From positions 124,001-188,000 of the forward strand of contig JAWKQR010000007.1 in the NCBI GenBank assembly GCA_041390025.1: DNA of 64,000 nt, given 5' to 3'. This document shows positions 52,249-60,481 of this stretch, one piece after another. The notes beneath the pieces are model-generated. The model worked only from the letters and a program-made list of their open reading frames with translations. It was not told the DNA's origin and did not search any database. Numbering within the stretch: the first letter of the stretch is position 1; each line of letters begins with the position of its first letter. The position numbers and the translations under genes were made by a program. Source of the DNA: JBFFMO01 sp041390025. Lineage in GTDB: Bacteria > Myxococcota_A > Bradymonadia > Bradymonadales > Bradymonadaceae.

Positions 52249-53250
52249 TTAGCCTTCAGTTTTCTTCTGAAGAAGCTCTTTGGGTGGCCAGTTCTCAAGC
52301 TTCATGTCGAGATGCAGGCCGTGTTCCGCTAGGAGCTCACGGATTTCCTTAAGCGACTTTCGCCCGAAGTTCTTGGTCTTAAGCAACTCGGGCTCGGTCT
52401 TCTGAACCAGATCACCGATGTAATCGATGGTCGCGTTCTTCAAGCAGTTGAAGCTGCGGACCGAAAGTTCAAGCTCGTCCACCTTCTTGAGAAGGTGTTC
52501 ATTGAACAACGGAGCCTCTTCGTGGTGCGTCTCCTCAGGCTCCGACGACTCATCGAAGTTGATGAAGATGCTGATCTGCTCCTTGAGAATCTTCGCGGCG
52601 TACGCCACTGCATCCTCGGGTGCCACACTTCCGTCACTCCAGACCTCAAGCACGAGCTTGTTGTAGTCCGTGCGCTGACCAACGCGTGCGTTGGTGATCG
52701 CGAAGTTGACCTTCGTGATCGGGTTGAAGATCGCGTCGATCGGGATCACGCCAATGGGATCCTCGGGGTCTTTGTTCTCTTCGGCGGGGACGTATCCACG
52801 ACCTGGAGCGACAATGAGCTCCATGCGAAGTCGACCGTTCTCGCTGACCGTCGCAATCTTGTGGTCAGGATTCAAAACCTCGACGGAACCGTCACTGATG
52901 ATGTCCGCACCGGTCACCGTTTTGGGGCCTTGAACATCGATTGTGACCGTCTTTGGCTCCGTGCCGTTGAGCTTCACACGGAGCTCCTTGAGGTTCAGGA
53001 CGATGTCGATGACATCTTCTTTGACCTCAGGCAGGCTCGTAAACTCATGCAACGCGCCATCAATCTTCACGCGCGTGACGGCGGCGCCCATGATGCTGCT
53101 GAGCAGAATCCGGCGCAGTGCGTTGCCGATCGTGATACCGTAACCGCGCTCAAGCGGTTCACACACGAACTTCGCGTAAGTCTGGGTTTTTGAACGCGGG
53201 TCAATTTTGACTTCGCGGGGTCGAATGAGATCTCGCCAATTGCGATACAT
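52249..53250 (-). CDS. rpoA: RNA polymerase alpha subunit
   Basis: A 333-aa alpha subunit: the N-terminal dimer domain (RGYGITIGNALRRILLSS) is followed by a linker and the C-terminal DNA-binding domain (LSVRSFNCLKNATIDYIGDLVQ, FGRKSLKEI). The linker near 240-255 is acidic (SSEPEETHHEEAP). ATG 53250 is used; a reading five codons longer lacks a ribosome site. It is preceded by rpsK; rpsD, often found between them, is absent. Confidence 0.98.
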   Translation of the reverse strand: MYRNWRDLIRPREVKIDPRSKTQTYAKFVCEPLERGYGITIGNALRRILLSSIMGAAVTRVKIDGALHEFTSLPEVKEDVIDIVLNLKELRVKLNGTEPKTVTIDVQGPKTVTGADIISDGSVEVLNPDHKIATVSENGRLRMELIVAPGRGYVPAEENKDPEDPIGVIPIDAIFNPITKVNFAITNARVGQRTDYNKLVLEVWSDGSVAPEDAVAYAAKILKEQISIFINFDESSEPEETHHEEAPLFNEHLLKKVDELELSVRSFNCLKNATIDYIGDLVQKTEPELLKTKNFGRKSLKEIRELLAEHGLHLDMKLENWPPKELLQKKTEG

Positions 53251-53332
53251 GAGCCATGCCTCCACAGGTCAGCTGGTTTGGCACGACAAGGTGCGCACGC
53301 TGACAAAGTTTAATTTGGCTGTACTGAGAAAA

Positions 53333-53719
53333 TTACACGCGTCGACGCTTGGGCGGACGGCAGCCGTTGTGAGGGATCGGCGTCACGTCACGAATGCTCG
53401 TGACACGAAGACCGGCACCCTGCAACGAGCGCAGCGCCGCTTCACGTCCCGTCCCTGGTCCTTTGAGGAACACAGAAACGGACTTCAGACCATGGTCCAT
53501 CGCACGACGTGCTGCTTCTTCGGCAGCAACGCCCGCGGCGAACGGAGTCGACTTTCGCGAGCCCTTGAAGTTACGGGCACCTGCACTGCACCACGACAGA
53601 GCATTGCCCTGTGCATCGGTGATCGTGACGATCGTGTTGTTGAACGTCGACTGAATGTGCGCGATGCCCGTTTGTACGTTCTTGCGGACTTTACGCTTCG
53701 TCGTCTTCTGCTTCGACAT
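53333..53719 (-). CDS. rpsK: 30S ribosomal protein S11
   Basis: 128 aa, complete S11: AHIQSTFNNTIVTITD, SAGARNFKGSRKSTPFAAG and the C-terminal DVTPIPHNGCRPPKRRRV are all present. It sits 37 bases after rpsM and 82 bases before rpoA. Confidence 0.98.
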   Translation of the reverse strand: MSKQKTTKRKVRKNVQTGIAHIQSTFNNTIVTITDAQGNALSWCSAGARNFKGSRKSTPFAAGVAAEEAARRAMDHGLKSVSVFLKGPGTGREAALRSLQGAGLRVTSIRDVTPIPHNGCRPPKRRRV

Positions 53720-53756
53720 GACTGCTCTCTCCTAGGTCGCTTCACGCGACACGGGT

Positions 53757-54125
53757 CTATTTCTTCTTGCGTGCCATCGTACGACGGGGCCCGCGACGGG
53801 TGCGCGCGTTGGTACGCGTACGCTGACCACGAACGGGAAGGCTACGTCGATGACGAAGGCCTCGGTAACAACCGAGATCCTTCAGGCGCTTGATGTCCAA
53901 CTGAACCTGACGACGAAGGTCACCTTCGACCTTGTAACCAGCTTCCAAGACATCACGAATTTGGCGAATTTCCGCTTCCGTTAGATCATCGGTGCTCGTC
54001 GCTCCATCCACCCCGGCTTTCTCCAGGACTTCTCGAGCCAACGTTCGTCCAACGCCATAAATGTACGTCAGTCCGATTTCGATCCGCTTACGGCGCGGCA
54101 AGTCAACACCTGCAATGCGTGCCAC
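53757..54125 (-). CDS. rpsM: 30S ribosomal protein S13
   Basis: S13 of 122 aa with RIAGVDLPRRKRIEIGLTYIYGVG at the N-terminus and the C-terminal LPVRGQRTRTNARTRRGP tail. GTG 54125 has GAGGAG five bases upstream and gives the normal MARIAG start, so a GTG two codons upstream is less likely. Confidence 0.97.
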   Translation of the reverse strand: MARIAGVDLPRRKRIEIGLTYIYGVGRTLAREVLEKAGVDGATSTDDLTEAEIRQIRDVLEAGYKVEGDLRRQVQLDIKRLKDLGCYRGLRHRRSLPVRGQRTRTNARTRRGPRRTMARKKK

Positions 54126-54165
54126 GTTCACTCCTCAAACACGGGGTTTCACAACCCTAGTAGTT

Positions 54166-54279
54166 TCATCCCTGACGTTGCTTGTGACGAGGATTCACGC
54201 AGATTACGCGAACCACGCCCTTGCGACGGATGATTTTGCAATTTTCACAAATTTTCTTAACTGAAGGCCGAACTTTCAT
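54166..54279 (-). CDS. rpmJ: 50S ribosomal protein L36
   Basis: A 37-aa protein beginning MKVRPSVKKICENC and ending NPRHKQRQG. Cys11, Cys14, Cys27 and His32 make it the zinc-binding (C+) form. It lies between infA and rpsM in the standard alpha-operon place. Confidence 0.97.
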   Translation of the reverse strand: MKVRPSVKKICENCKIIRRKGVVRVICVNPRHKQRQG

Positions 54280-54313
54280 CGGGCAACTCCCTGCGCAACA
54301 TCGCGCTAAAAAC

Positions 54314-54532
54314 TCATTTCGAACGGTAGATGATTCGACCGCGGGTCAAATCGTAGGGCGAAAGCTCTACCGTCACCTTGTCACCCGGAAGGATCTTGAT
54401 GAAGTGCATCCTCATCTTTCCGGAAATGTGTGCGAGCACTTTGTGCCCATTCTCTAGTTCCACTCGGAACATCGCGTTGGGTAGCGGCTCGATGACCGTA
54501 CCTTCAACCTCTATGACCTCTTCTTTCGCCAT
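54314..54532 (-). CDS. infA: Translation initiation factor IF-1
   Basis: IF-1, 72 aa with the S1/OB fold: EGTVIEPLPNAMFRVELENGHKVLAHISGKMR and a C-terminal YDLTRGRIIYRSK. It opens the alpha segment behind a putative promoter. map and adk, often present between secY and infA, are missing. Confidence 0.98.
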   Translation of the reverse strand: MAKEEVIEVEGTVIEPLPNAMFRVELENGHKVLAHISGKMRMHFIKILPGDKVTVELSPYDLTRGRIIYRSK

Positions 54533-54593
54533 TCAAAACTTCCGTTCGTCGTTCACGCTCCCACTTGATCCATCGGAAGAAGCGGGGCGCGAT

Positions 54594-54622
54594 TACTTAC
54601 ACGTTGGGTGCCACAGAGTCAA
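54594..54622 (-). promoter_or_regulatory. Putative promoter of infA and the alpha operon
   Basis: On the minus strand TTGACT (54617-54622) and TAAGTA (54594-54599) stand 17 bases apart in the 113-base gap between secY and infA. The -35 is good, the -10 poor. Confidence 0.45.
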
Positions 54623-54645
54623 GCTCATGCCGCGGCCCGCCACGA

Positions 54646-55983
54646 TTAGGTCTCTTCTCGCCCCTTAATTCGCGCCGACGTCGATGCAACCCCAGCTTTG
54701 GCGCTGAAATCGTCGTACTGACGCGTGATCAGGTGGTTTTCGATTTGACTCACCGTATCGAGGCCAACGCTGACGACGATCAGGAGAGACGTCCCACCGA
54801 AGTAGAACGTGATGCCCAAACTGTCCTGGAGGAAGTAGGGCAGAACACAGATCACCGAGATATAAATCGCCCCAGCAAACGTGAGGCGGCTCATCACTTC
54901 GTCCAAGTACTCTGCGGTCTTTCGACCAGGACGAATGCCCGGGATGAACGCGTCTGACTTCTTCAGGTTGTCCGCCATATCCACAGGATTGACTTGTACA
55001 GCCGTGTAGAAGAAGCAGAAGAACACGATCAGAATGATGTAAACGACGTTGTATCGCCAATCCCCTGGAACAAGCGCGGCGTTGATCGCGATCGCGATCG
55101 GGTTCTCCTCGAAGTACGAGGCAAGCGTCGTTGGGAAGATCAACAAAGAAGAAGCGAAGATGGGTGGGATCACACCCGCCATGTTCACCTTCAATGGAAG
55201 ATCGTGCGTCTGTCCCCCGTAAATACGGCGCCCAACCATACGACGCGCATACTGCAATGGGATCCGGCGCTGCGCACTCTCCATGAACACGATAACCGCG
55301 GTCACAGCGAGCACAACCAAGATCAAAATCAACAACGAGAACGTCGTGATCGAGCCCGATTGAACCAACTGCAGGGTGTTGATCGTGGCTTGTGGGAAGC
55401 CTGCGATGATGCCTGCGGTGATGATCAAGGAGATTCCGTTGCCGATGCCCCCTTCGGTGATCTGTTCACCCAGCCACATCACAAAGAGAGTACCCGTGAC
55501 CAACGTGATCACCGTCATGATACGAAACGGCCAACCCGACTCGATCAGCAGCCCCATCTCGGGGTTGGTGCTGTGCATGTTCTCCAAATAGAACGAGATA
55601 CCCGTTCCTTGGATGATGCTCAAGCCGACGGTGGCGTAGCGTGTCCACTGATTGATCTTTTTACGGCCGGCCTCGCCTTCCTTCTGAAGACGCTCGATCG
55701 CCGGCACAACAACGGTCATAAGCTGGAAGATAATCGAGGCCGAGATGTACGGCATGATCCCAAGCGCAAAGATACTCATGAGCGACAGAGCGCCCCCTGT
55801 AAACAGGTTCACGAGTCCCAGAATACCGCCTCCGGATCCGCCGACAACTTGCGACATCGCCGTGCGATTCACGCCGGGAACCGGAATGAAAACGCCGACA
55901 CGATAGATCGCCAGCAACCCAAGCGTGAAAAACAAGCGCTTGCGAAGCTCTGGCATCTCGAAAATGTTGCCAATCTTATTCAC
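54646..55983 (-). CDS. secY: Preprotein translocase subunit SecY
   Basis: The 445-aa channel subunit of the Sec translocon, with ten predicted membrane helices. Landmarks are MPELRKRLFFTLGLLAIYRVGVFIPVPG, the plug region near GGSGGGILGLVNLFTGGAL and the C-terminal loop GIRPGRKTAEYLDEVM. GTG 55983 is the start; it overlaps the restored stop of rplO. Confidence 0.98.
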   Translation of the reverse strand: MNKIGNIFEMPELRKRLFFTLGLLAIYRVGVFIPVPGVNRTAMSQVVGGSGGGILGLVNLFTGGALSLMSIFALGIMPYISASIIFQLMTVVVPAIERLQKEGEAGRKKINQWTRYATVGLSIIQGTGISFYLENMHSTNPEMGLLIESGWPFRIMTVITLVTGTLFVMWLGEQITEGGIGNGISLIITAGIIAGFPQATINTLQLVQSGSITTFSLLILILVVLAVTAVIVFMESAQRRIPLQYARRMVGRRIYGGQTHDLPLKVNMAGVIPPIFASSLLIFPTTLASYFEENPIAIAINAALVPGDWRYNVVYIILIVFFCFFYTAVQVNPVDMADNLKKSDAFIPGIRPGRKTAEYLDEVMSRLTFAGAIYISVICVLPYFLQDSLGITFYFGGTSLLIVVSVGLDTVSQIENHLITRQYDDFSAKAGVASTSARIKGREET

Positions 55984-55995
55984 CGCCGATCACCT

Positions 55996-56427
55996 CTACC
56001 GAGCCACCAGCCTTGCCGATCTTCTCGACAGCGGACTTGCTGACTTTGTCTGCTTTGACCGTGAGTTCTTGGTCAGTTCGCCTTGGCCCAGCACCTTTAC
56101 ACAGTCGACGTGGCGTCGAATGAGTCGCTTGGCGACCAACGTCTCGAACGTGACTTCCTCGCCGTCTTCAAACGCACGATCCAGCGTCGAGACGTTCACG
56201 ACGCCGTAGGACTTGGCGTGAATGTTCGTGAATCCCTGCTTTGGGATCCGCCGCTGCAAAGGCATCTGACCGCCCTCGAAGCCAGCCTTGATCGAACCGC
56301 CCGAGCGTGCCTTTTGGCCTTTCTCGCCCTTACCGGCGGTCTTGCCCAAGGTGCTTCCCTGGCCACGACCCTTACGCTTACGCGTTTTGTTTGCCCCTTT
56401 GGGGGCTTTGATGTTGCTCAAATCCAT
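55996..56427 (-). CDS. rplO: 50S ribosomal protein L15 (C-terminus displaced by one indel)
   Basis: L15: MDLSNIKAPKGANKTRKRKGRGQGSTLGKTAGKG, GGQMPLQRRIPKQGF and the middle match the family. After VKVLGQGELTK the literal frame reads NSRSKQ and stops at 55996. Adding one A (AAGAA to AAGAAA near 56068) gives LTVKADKVSKSAVEKIGKAGGSVEVI and a stop at 55976-55978, the normal L15 end. A consensus error is much more likely than a mutated ribosomal gene. AAGGAG stands seven bases before ATG 56427. Confidence 0.93.
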   Translation of the reverse strand: MDLSNIKAPKGANKTRKRKGRGQGSTLGKTAGKGEKGQKARSGGSIKAGFEGGQMPLQRRIPKQGFTNIHAKSYGVVNVSTLDRAFEDGEEVTFETLVAKRLIRRHVDCVKVLGQGELTKNSRSKQTKSASPLSRRSARLVAR

Positions 56428-56431
56428 GGTG

Positions 56432-56617
56432 TCACTCCTTAACCTCAGCCACCTCAACGAGATGGGACACCTTCGTGATCATTCCGCGAATCGCGGGCGT
56501 ATCTTGCACGACCACGGTCTGATGGCGTCGTTTCAGACCGAGCCCTTTCAGGGCATTGCGTTGACCTGCTGGTTTACCAGCGAGGCCTCGCAGCATGGTG
56601 ACTTTCAGCTCTGACAT
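56432..56617 (-). CDS. rpmD: 50S ribosomal protein L30
   Basis: 61 aa, the short bacterial L30: KVTMLRGLAGKPAGQRNALKGLGLKRRHQ and a C-terminal GMITKVSHLVEV. Standard place between rpsE and rplO. Confidence 0.96.
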   Translation of the reverse strand: MSELKVTMLRGLAGKPAGQRNALKGLGLKRRHQTVVVQDTPAIRGMITKVSHLVEVAEVKE

Positions 56618-56642
56618 TTGTAAGTCTCCTTATCGAGCTCGA

Positions 56643-57143
56643 TCACTCCGCGTCGGCGGACTGGCCGAGGCGGCGACGGTACTCATCGGGATGGAAGAGG
56701 TTGCTCAAACCATCCAAGGTTGCCTTGACGACGTTGTGTGGGTTGTTGGACCCAAGGCTCTTCGTCAGGATGTTATTGACACCAGCTGCTTCAAGGATCG
56801 CGCGAACCGGTCCACCAGCGATGACGCCGGTACCTTCGCTTGCGGGCTTGAGCAGCACGCTGCCGCTTCCGTAACGACCCAACACGCCGTGGGGAATCGT
56901 GTCATCCACGATGGGCACGGTGATCATGTTGTTGCGCGCGGCTTCGGTACCCTTGCGGATCGCTTCGGGTACTTCGTTCGCCTTGCCGTGACCCACGCCG
57001 ACCTTGCCGTTTCCATCGCCCACGACCACGATCGCACTAAAGCTAAATCGACGGCCGCCTTTGACGACTTTGGCAACACGGTTGATCGCGATCACGTTCT
57101 CGGTCAGTTCCGACTCTTCTCTTTTCCGACGTCCCAATGCCAT
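56643..57143 (-). CDS. rpsE: 30S ribosomal protein S5
   Basis: 166 aa. NRVAKVVKGGRRFSFSAIVVVGDGNGKVG, GKANEVPEAIRKG and ASEGTGVIAGGPVRAILEAAGV are the S5 signatures. ATG 57143 has AGGAG upstream; the longer in-frame reading is the end of rplR in another frame. Confidence 0.98.
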   Translation of the reverse strand: MALGRRKREESELTENVIAINRVAKVVKGGRRFSFSAIVVVGDGNGKVGVGHGKANEVPEAIRKGTEAARNNMITVPIVDDTIPHGVLGRYGSGSVLLKPASEGTGVIAGGPVRAILEAAGVNNILTKSLGSNNPHNVVKATLDGLSNLFHPDEYRRRLGQSADAE

Positions 57144-57153
57144 GGTGGTCTCC

Positions 57154-57522
57154 TTAGAATTGAAGTCCGCCCTCGCGGGCACCTTCGGCCACGGCAGCTA
57201 CGCGACCGTGATAAATGTAACCGTTGCGATCAAACACAATGGCCGTGATACCGGCGGCAAGCGCACGAGTTGCGAGCATCTTGCCCACCTCTTTGGCTTG
57301 GTCGGACTTCCCTTTACCGGACAGATTCGCGCTGACCTCCGCATCCTTCGTGGACGCACTTACGAGCGTGTGGCCCGTGAGGTCATCAATCACCTGGCAG
57401 TACATGTGACGATTCGATCGAAACACTGTCATACGAGGACGCTGGGCGCTGCCCGCGACCTTCTTACGAATGCGACGCTTACGGCGGTTACGCCCGTCAT
57501 TTCTATCTGATTTACTAAGCAT
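57154..57522 (-). CDS. rplR: 50S ribosomal protein L18
   Basis: 122 aa, binds 5S rRNA. RRKRRIRKKVAGSAQRPRMTVFRSNRHMYCQVIDD and the C-terminal FDRNGYIYHGRVAAVAEGAREGGL are the family blocks. Confidence 0.98.
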   Translation of the reverse strand: MLSKSDRNDGRNRRKRRIRKKVAGSAQRPRMTVFRSNRHMYCQVIDDLTGHTLVSASTKDAEVSANLSGKGKSDQAKEVGKMLATRALAAGITAIVFDRNGYIYHGRVAAVAEGAREGGLQF

Positions 57523-57564
57523 TGCTTATACCTCAACCGGCCTGCCTGAGCAGGCGATGATGAA

Positions 57565-58104
57565 TTACTTCTTGCCGCCTGCTTTACCAGCCTTGCGCAG
57601 AATCTTCTCCTCTTTGTACTTCACGCCCTTGCCTTTGTACGGTTCGGGCTTTCGCAGACTGCGCATCTTTGCAGCAACCTGCCCAAGGAGTTCCTTGTCT
57701 GCGGACATAAGACTGACTGCAGTCTGCGTCACGTTGGCTTCCACGCTCTCGGGCAACTCGATGAAAATCGGGTGGCTGTAGCCCAGATCAAAGCGAACAA
57801 ATCGCTTCCGTTTCTCGGCACGATAACCCACACCAATGATCTCCAGGTCACGCTGGTAACCCTGCGACACGCCGTGAACCATGTTCGCGACGAGACTGCG
57901 GACTAGGCCCTGGTGTGCTCGGGCATCACGCGCGTCGCTTGGACGCACGACGTGAAGTTCATTCCCTTCGCGTTTGACTTCAACCACGTTGGAGAGCTTA
58001 CGCGTCAGAGTACCCTTGGGTCCCTTGACGGTGATGGTCTCACCCTCGAGTTTAATGTCCACACCGGAAGGAATGGCGATCGGTTGTTTTCCTATTCGAC
58101 TCAT
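57565..58104 (-). CDS. rplF: 50S ribosomal protein L6
   Basis: 179 aa: MSRIGKQPIAIPSGVDI, VSQGYQRDLEIIGVGYRAE and the C-terminal RSLRKPEPYKGKGVKYKEE match L6 fully. Confidence 0.98.
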   Translation of the reverse strand: MSRIGKQPIAIPSGVDIKLEGETITVKGPKGTLTRKLSNVVEVKREGNELHVVRPSDARDARAHQGLVRSLVANMVHGVSQGYQRDLEIIGVGYRAEKRKRFVRFDLGYSHPIFIELPESVEANVTQTAVSLMSADKELLGQVAAKMRSLRKPEPYKGKGVKYKEEKILRKAGKAGGKK

Positions 58105-58124
58105 GACTTACTCCTCCGGCCTTC

Positions 58125-58526
58125 TTAGTAGACTGTGAACAGGAGCTCGCCGCCAACGTTGGCAGCTTTCGCATCCTGGCCTGAGACCACACCTTTTGAA
58201 GTCGAAAGAACTGCCAGACCAAGCCCATTTAGGACTTGTGGCACTTCATCGACGCCCACGTACACACGCCGTGACGGCTTGGAGACACGTTTGATCTCCT
58301 TCATCAACGGGCGGTGTTTCTCATCGTAACCGAGTTCCACAACGATCTTCCCTTGGGGACCGTCATCAACCCAGCTGACCGACTTAACGTAGCCGTACTT
58401 TTCGAGGATTTTCGCGATCGCGAGCTTGATCTTGCTACCAGGGACCTCGGCGGTCGCGTGGCGAGCAAGCTGGGCGTTACGCAAACGCGTCAGAAAGTCC
58501 GCGATAGGATCGCTTGACGTAAACAT
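58125..58526 (-). CDS. rpsH: 30S ribosomal protein S8
   Basis: 133 aa. DPIADFLTRLRNAQLARH at the start, RVSKPSRRVYVGVDEVP in the middle and GLAVLSTSKGVVSGQDA near the end are S8 signatures. The 112-base gap to rpsN has no gene. Confidence 0.98.
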   Translation of the reverse strand: MFTSSDPIADFLTRLRNAQLARHATAEVPGSKIKLAIAKILEKYGYVKSVSWVDDGPQGKIVVELGYDEKHRPLMKEIKRVSKPSRRVYVGVDEVPQVLNGLGLAVLSTSKGVVSGQDAKAANVGGELLFTVY

Positions 58527-58638
58527 CGTGTTTCTCCTTCGGAAGGGTTCCAGGCGACGTAATCCGATACACGAATCGGTTTATCGTGGCCGCCGGCCTG
58601 TTCCGTTCCCGTTTCTAATGGCCTCTCGGCCGACAAAT

Positions 58639-58824
58639 TTACCAACTGGCCTTAACAACGCCCGGAATATCGCCGCGCAACGCAAGATTTCGGAAGCAGA
58701 TACGACACATGTCAAACTTCCGGATGTATGCATGTGAACGACCACAGATTGGACAACGGTTGTGCTGTCGTACTGCGAATTTGGGCTTTCTCGTAGCCTT
58801 AACCATCAATGATGTGCGAGCCAA
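58639..58824 (-). CDS. rpsN: 30S ribosomal protein S14, zinc-binding type
   Basis: 61 aa, the short type Z form. Two Cys pairs (CPIC at 24-27 and CRIC at 40-43) bind zinc; KFDMCRICFRNLALRGDIPGV is typical. With L36 it shows that this genome keeps zinc-dependent ribosomal forms here. Confidence 0.97.
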   Translation of the reverse strand: MARTSLMVKATRKPKFAVRQHNRCPICGRSHAYIRKFDMCRICFRNLALRGDIPGVVKASW

Positions 58825-58862
58825 AGTGCTTCTCCTGTCCTATTCGCCAATCGGCAAATTGA

Positions 58863-59450
58863 TCACGCTTCTGCGTTTTGTTCAGTCTGTTCAGCCTGTT
58901 CGCGCTTTTCACGGCGAACGAACGGCATACCCATGTGACGTAGCAACGCACGAGCGTGATCGTCGGTTTCTGCCGTCGTGACAATCGTAATGTTCATCCC
59001 GCGGATCTTGTCGACCTTGTCGTAGTCGATCTCTGGGAAAATGATCTGTTCGCGCACGCCCAACGAGTAATTCCCGTGGCCGTCAAACGCCTTATCACTG
59101 ATCCCCTTGAAGTCACGAACGCGCGGGAGGGCGACGTAGATCAAACGCTCAAGGAATTCGAACATGCGCTGACCACGAAGGGTCACCTTCGCACCGATCG
59201 GCATTCCCTCGCGCAACTTGAACGTGGCGATCGACTGGCGAGCTCGTGTCACGACCGGCTTCTGGCCTGAGATCGTAGCGAGTTCGGCGACAGCCGCCTC
59301 AATAATCTTTGGAGATTGGACAGCTTCGCCCAAACCCATGTTGATCACGACCTTCTCGATGCGAGGAACTTCCATCGGATTGCGAAATCCGAATTCCTCT
59401 ACGAGGGCCGGGGTCACTTCATTCTTGTACTTATCGAGTAACAATCCCAT
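58863..59450 (-). CDS. rplE: 50S ribosomal protein L5
   Basis: 195 aa. EVPRIEKVVINMGLGEAVQ, ARQSIATFKLREGMPIGAKVTLRG and DKIRGMNITIVTTAETDDHARALL are L5 signatures; the last 15 residues are an extra charged tail. ATG 59450 follows GGAG. It is the first gene after an unusual terminator, see 59515-59591. Confidence 0.98.
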   Translation of the reverse strand: MGLLLDKYKNEVTPALVEEFGFRNPMEVPRIEKVVINMGLGEAVQSPKIIEAAVAELATISGQKPVVTRARQSIATFKLREGMPIGAKVTLRGQRMFEFLERLIYVALPRVRDFKGISDKAFDGHGNYSLGVREQIIFPEIDYDKVDKIRGMNITIVTTAETDDHARALLRHMGMPFVRREKREQAEQTEQNAEA

Positions 59451-59514
59451 CTGGACTCTCCATGTCGGCGGGCGAGTACCGCTCGAACCGAATCCGGCTC
59501 CTTAGAGCCTTCAA

Positions 59515-59548
59515 TAAAAAAAAATGACGATGTGAACGGCACATCGTC
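59515..59548 (-). terminator. Intrinsic terminator inside the ribosomal protein operon
   Basis: On the minus strand GACGATGTG-CCGTT-CACATCGTC (9-bp perfect stem) is followed by nine T. It lies between rplX and rplE, where readthrough would be needed for the spc genes, so it may act as an attenuator or partial terminator. Confidence 0.8.
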
Positions 59549-59562
59549 GTTCAGGGCGCGTT

Positions 59563-59591
59563 TATCTAGCGGACGCACCCATGAGTGTCAA
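59563..59591 (-). promoter_or_regulatory. Promoter-like site between rplX and rplE
   Basis: A perfect -35 TTGACA (59586-59591) and TAGATA (59563-59568) are 17 bases apart, pointing at rplE. Transcription would begin about eight bases before the terminator stem. No ORF or other gene is seen in the 157-base gap 59451-59607. Confidence 0.5.
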
Positions 59592-59607
59592 GCGATCAGC
59601 GAGAAAA

Positions 59608-60003
59608 TTACTCGCCGGTCAAACTGTCGAAAACTTCCGACGTTTTTGGTGAGAATCGAACCTTACGGATCTTCTCGGGCACGTCCTTTCCAAAGCTCGC
59701 TTTGGCGTCCGCCTGGTTGGCGAACAGTTCGTTGCCTTTGCCCACAAACCGCATCTGAGTGCGAACGGGACCGTCCGCTTTCTCGCTGTACAGCGATACA
59801 TTCGAAACTGCGATCCAGTTTTCTTTTTCGATGCGCGCGCCTTCTTCACCGGTCAGAACGTTGGGGCGTTTGTGCTTCACGATCATGTTGCGTCGCTCGA
59901 CCTTCACGCGGTCGTGCTTGCGATCGATCGCGATGATCTCGCCTTTGTTCCCTTTCTCTTTGCCGGCCGTAATCACGACCTGGTCACCCTTCTTTACGTG
60001 CAT
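59608..60003 (-). CDS. rplX: 50S ribosomal protein L24
   Basis: 131 aa, longer than the usual 100-105. The KOW motif region VKKGDQVVITAGKEKGNKGEIIAIDRKHDRVKVE and GEEGARIEKENWIAVSNVSLY identify L24. A C-terminal extension of about 30 residues (FANQADAKASFGKDVPEKI...) follows the zone where L24 normally ends. Last gene before the terminator at 59515-59548. Confidence 0.95.
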   Translation of the reverse strand: MHVKKGDQVVITAGKEKGNKGEIIAIDRKHDRVKVERRNMIVKHKRPNVLTGEEGARIEKENWIAVSNVSLYSEKADGPVRTQMRFVGKGNELFANQADAKASFGKDVPEKIRKVRFSPKTSEVFDSLTGE

Positions 60004-60034
60004 GACGTCTCTCCGATCCGACCCCTAGTGGGTC

Positions 60035-60403
60035 TCAAAGAACTTCCGGAGCCAGGCTGACGATTCGCATGAACTGGCGGGCGCGAAGTTCGCGAGCCAC
60101 TGGTCCAAAGATACGTGTCCCAACCGGCTGGTTGTTGTTGTCAATGATGACTGCAGCGTTGTCGTCGAAGCGAATGTACGTGCCATCTGGGCGCGACAGT
60201 TCTTTCGACGTGCGGACGATCACCGCGCGCTTAACATCACCCTTCTTTACTTTGGAGCCCGGCAGTGCCTCTTTGATCGACACGATGATCGTGTCTCCCA
60301 CCGAGGCGTAACGGCGCTTTGAGCCGCCCAGTACTTTAATGCACTGAACCAGCTTGGCTCCCGAGTTGTCCGCGACCTGAAGTCGCGATTGCATCTGAAT
60401 CAT
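60035..60403 (-). CDS. rplN: 50S ribosomal protein L14
   Basis: 122 aa: MIQMQSRLQVADNSGAKLVQCIKVLGGSKRRYASVGD and the C-terminal GPVARELRARQFMRIVSLAPEVL are the L14 signatures. Confidence 0.98.
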   Translation of the reverse strand: MIQMQSRLQVADNSGAKLVQCIKVLGGSKRRYASVGDTIIVSIKEALPGSKVKKGDVKRAVIVRTSKELSRPDGTYIRFDDNAAVIIDNNNQPVGTRIFGPVARELRARQFMRIVSLAPEVL

Positions 60404-60481
60404 AGGAAACCTCGTCCCAGCACCCGAGTGTCAACCAACCATCGGCCGGGTGCACCTTAGGGCCGACAGGAGAGCAGCGGT

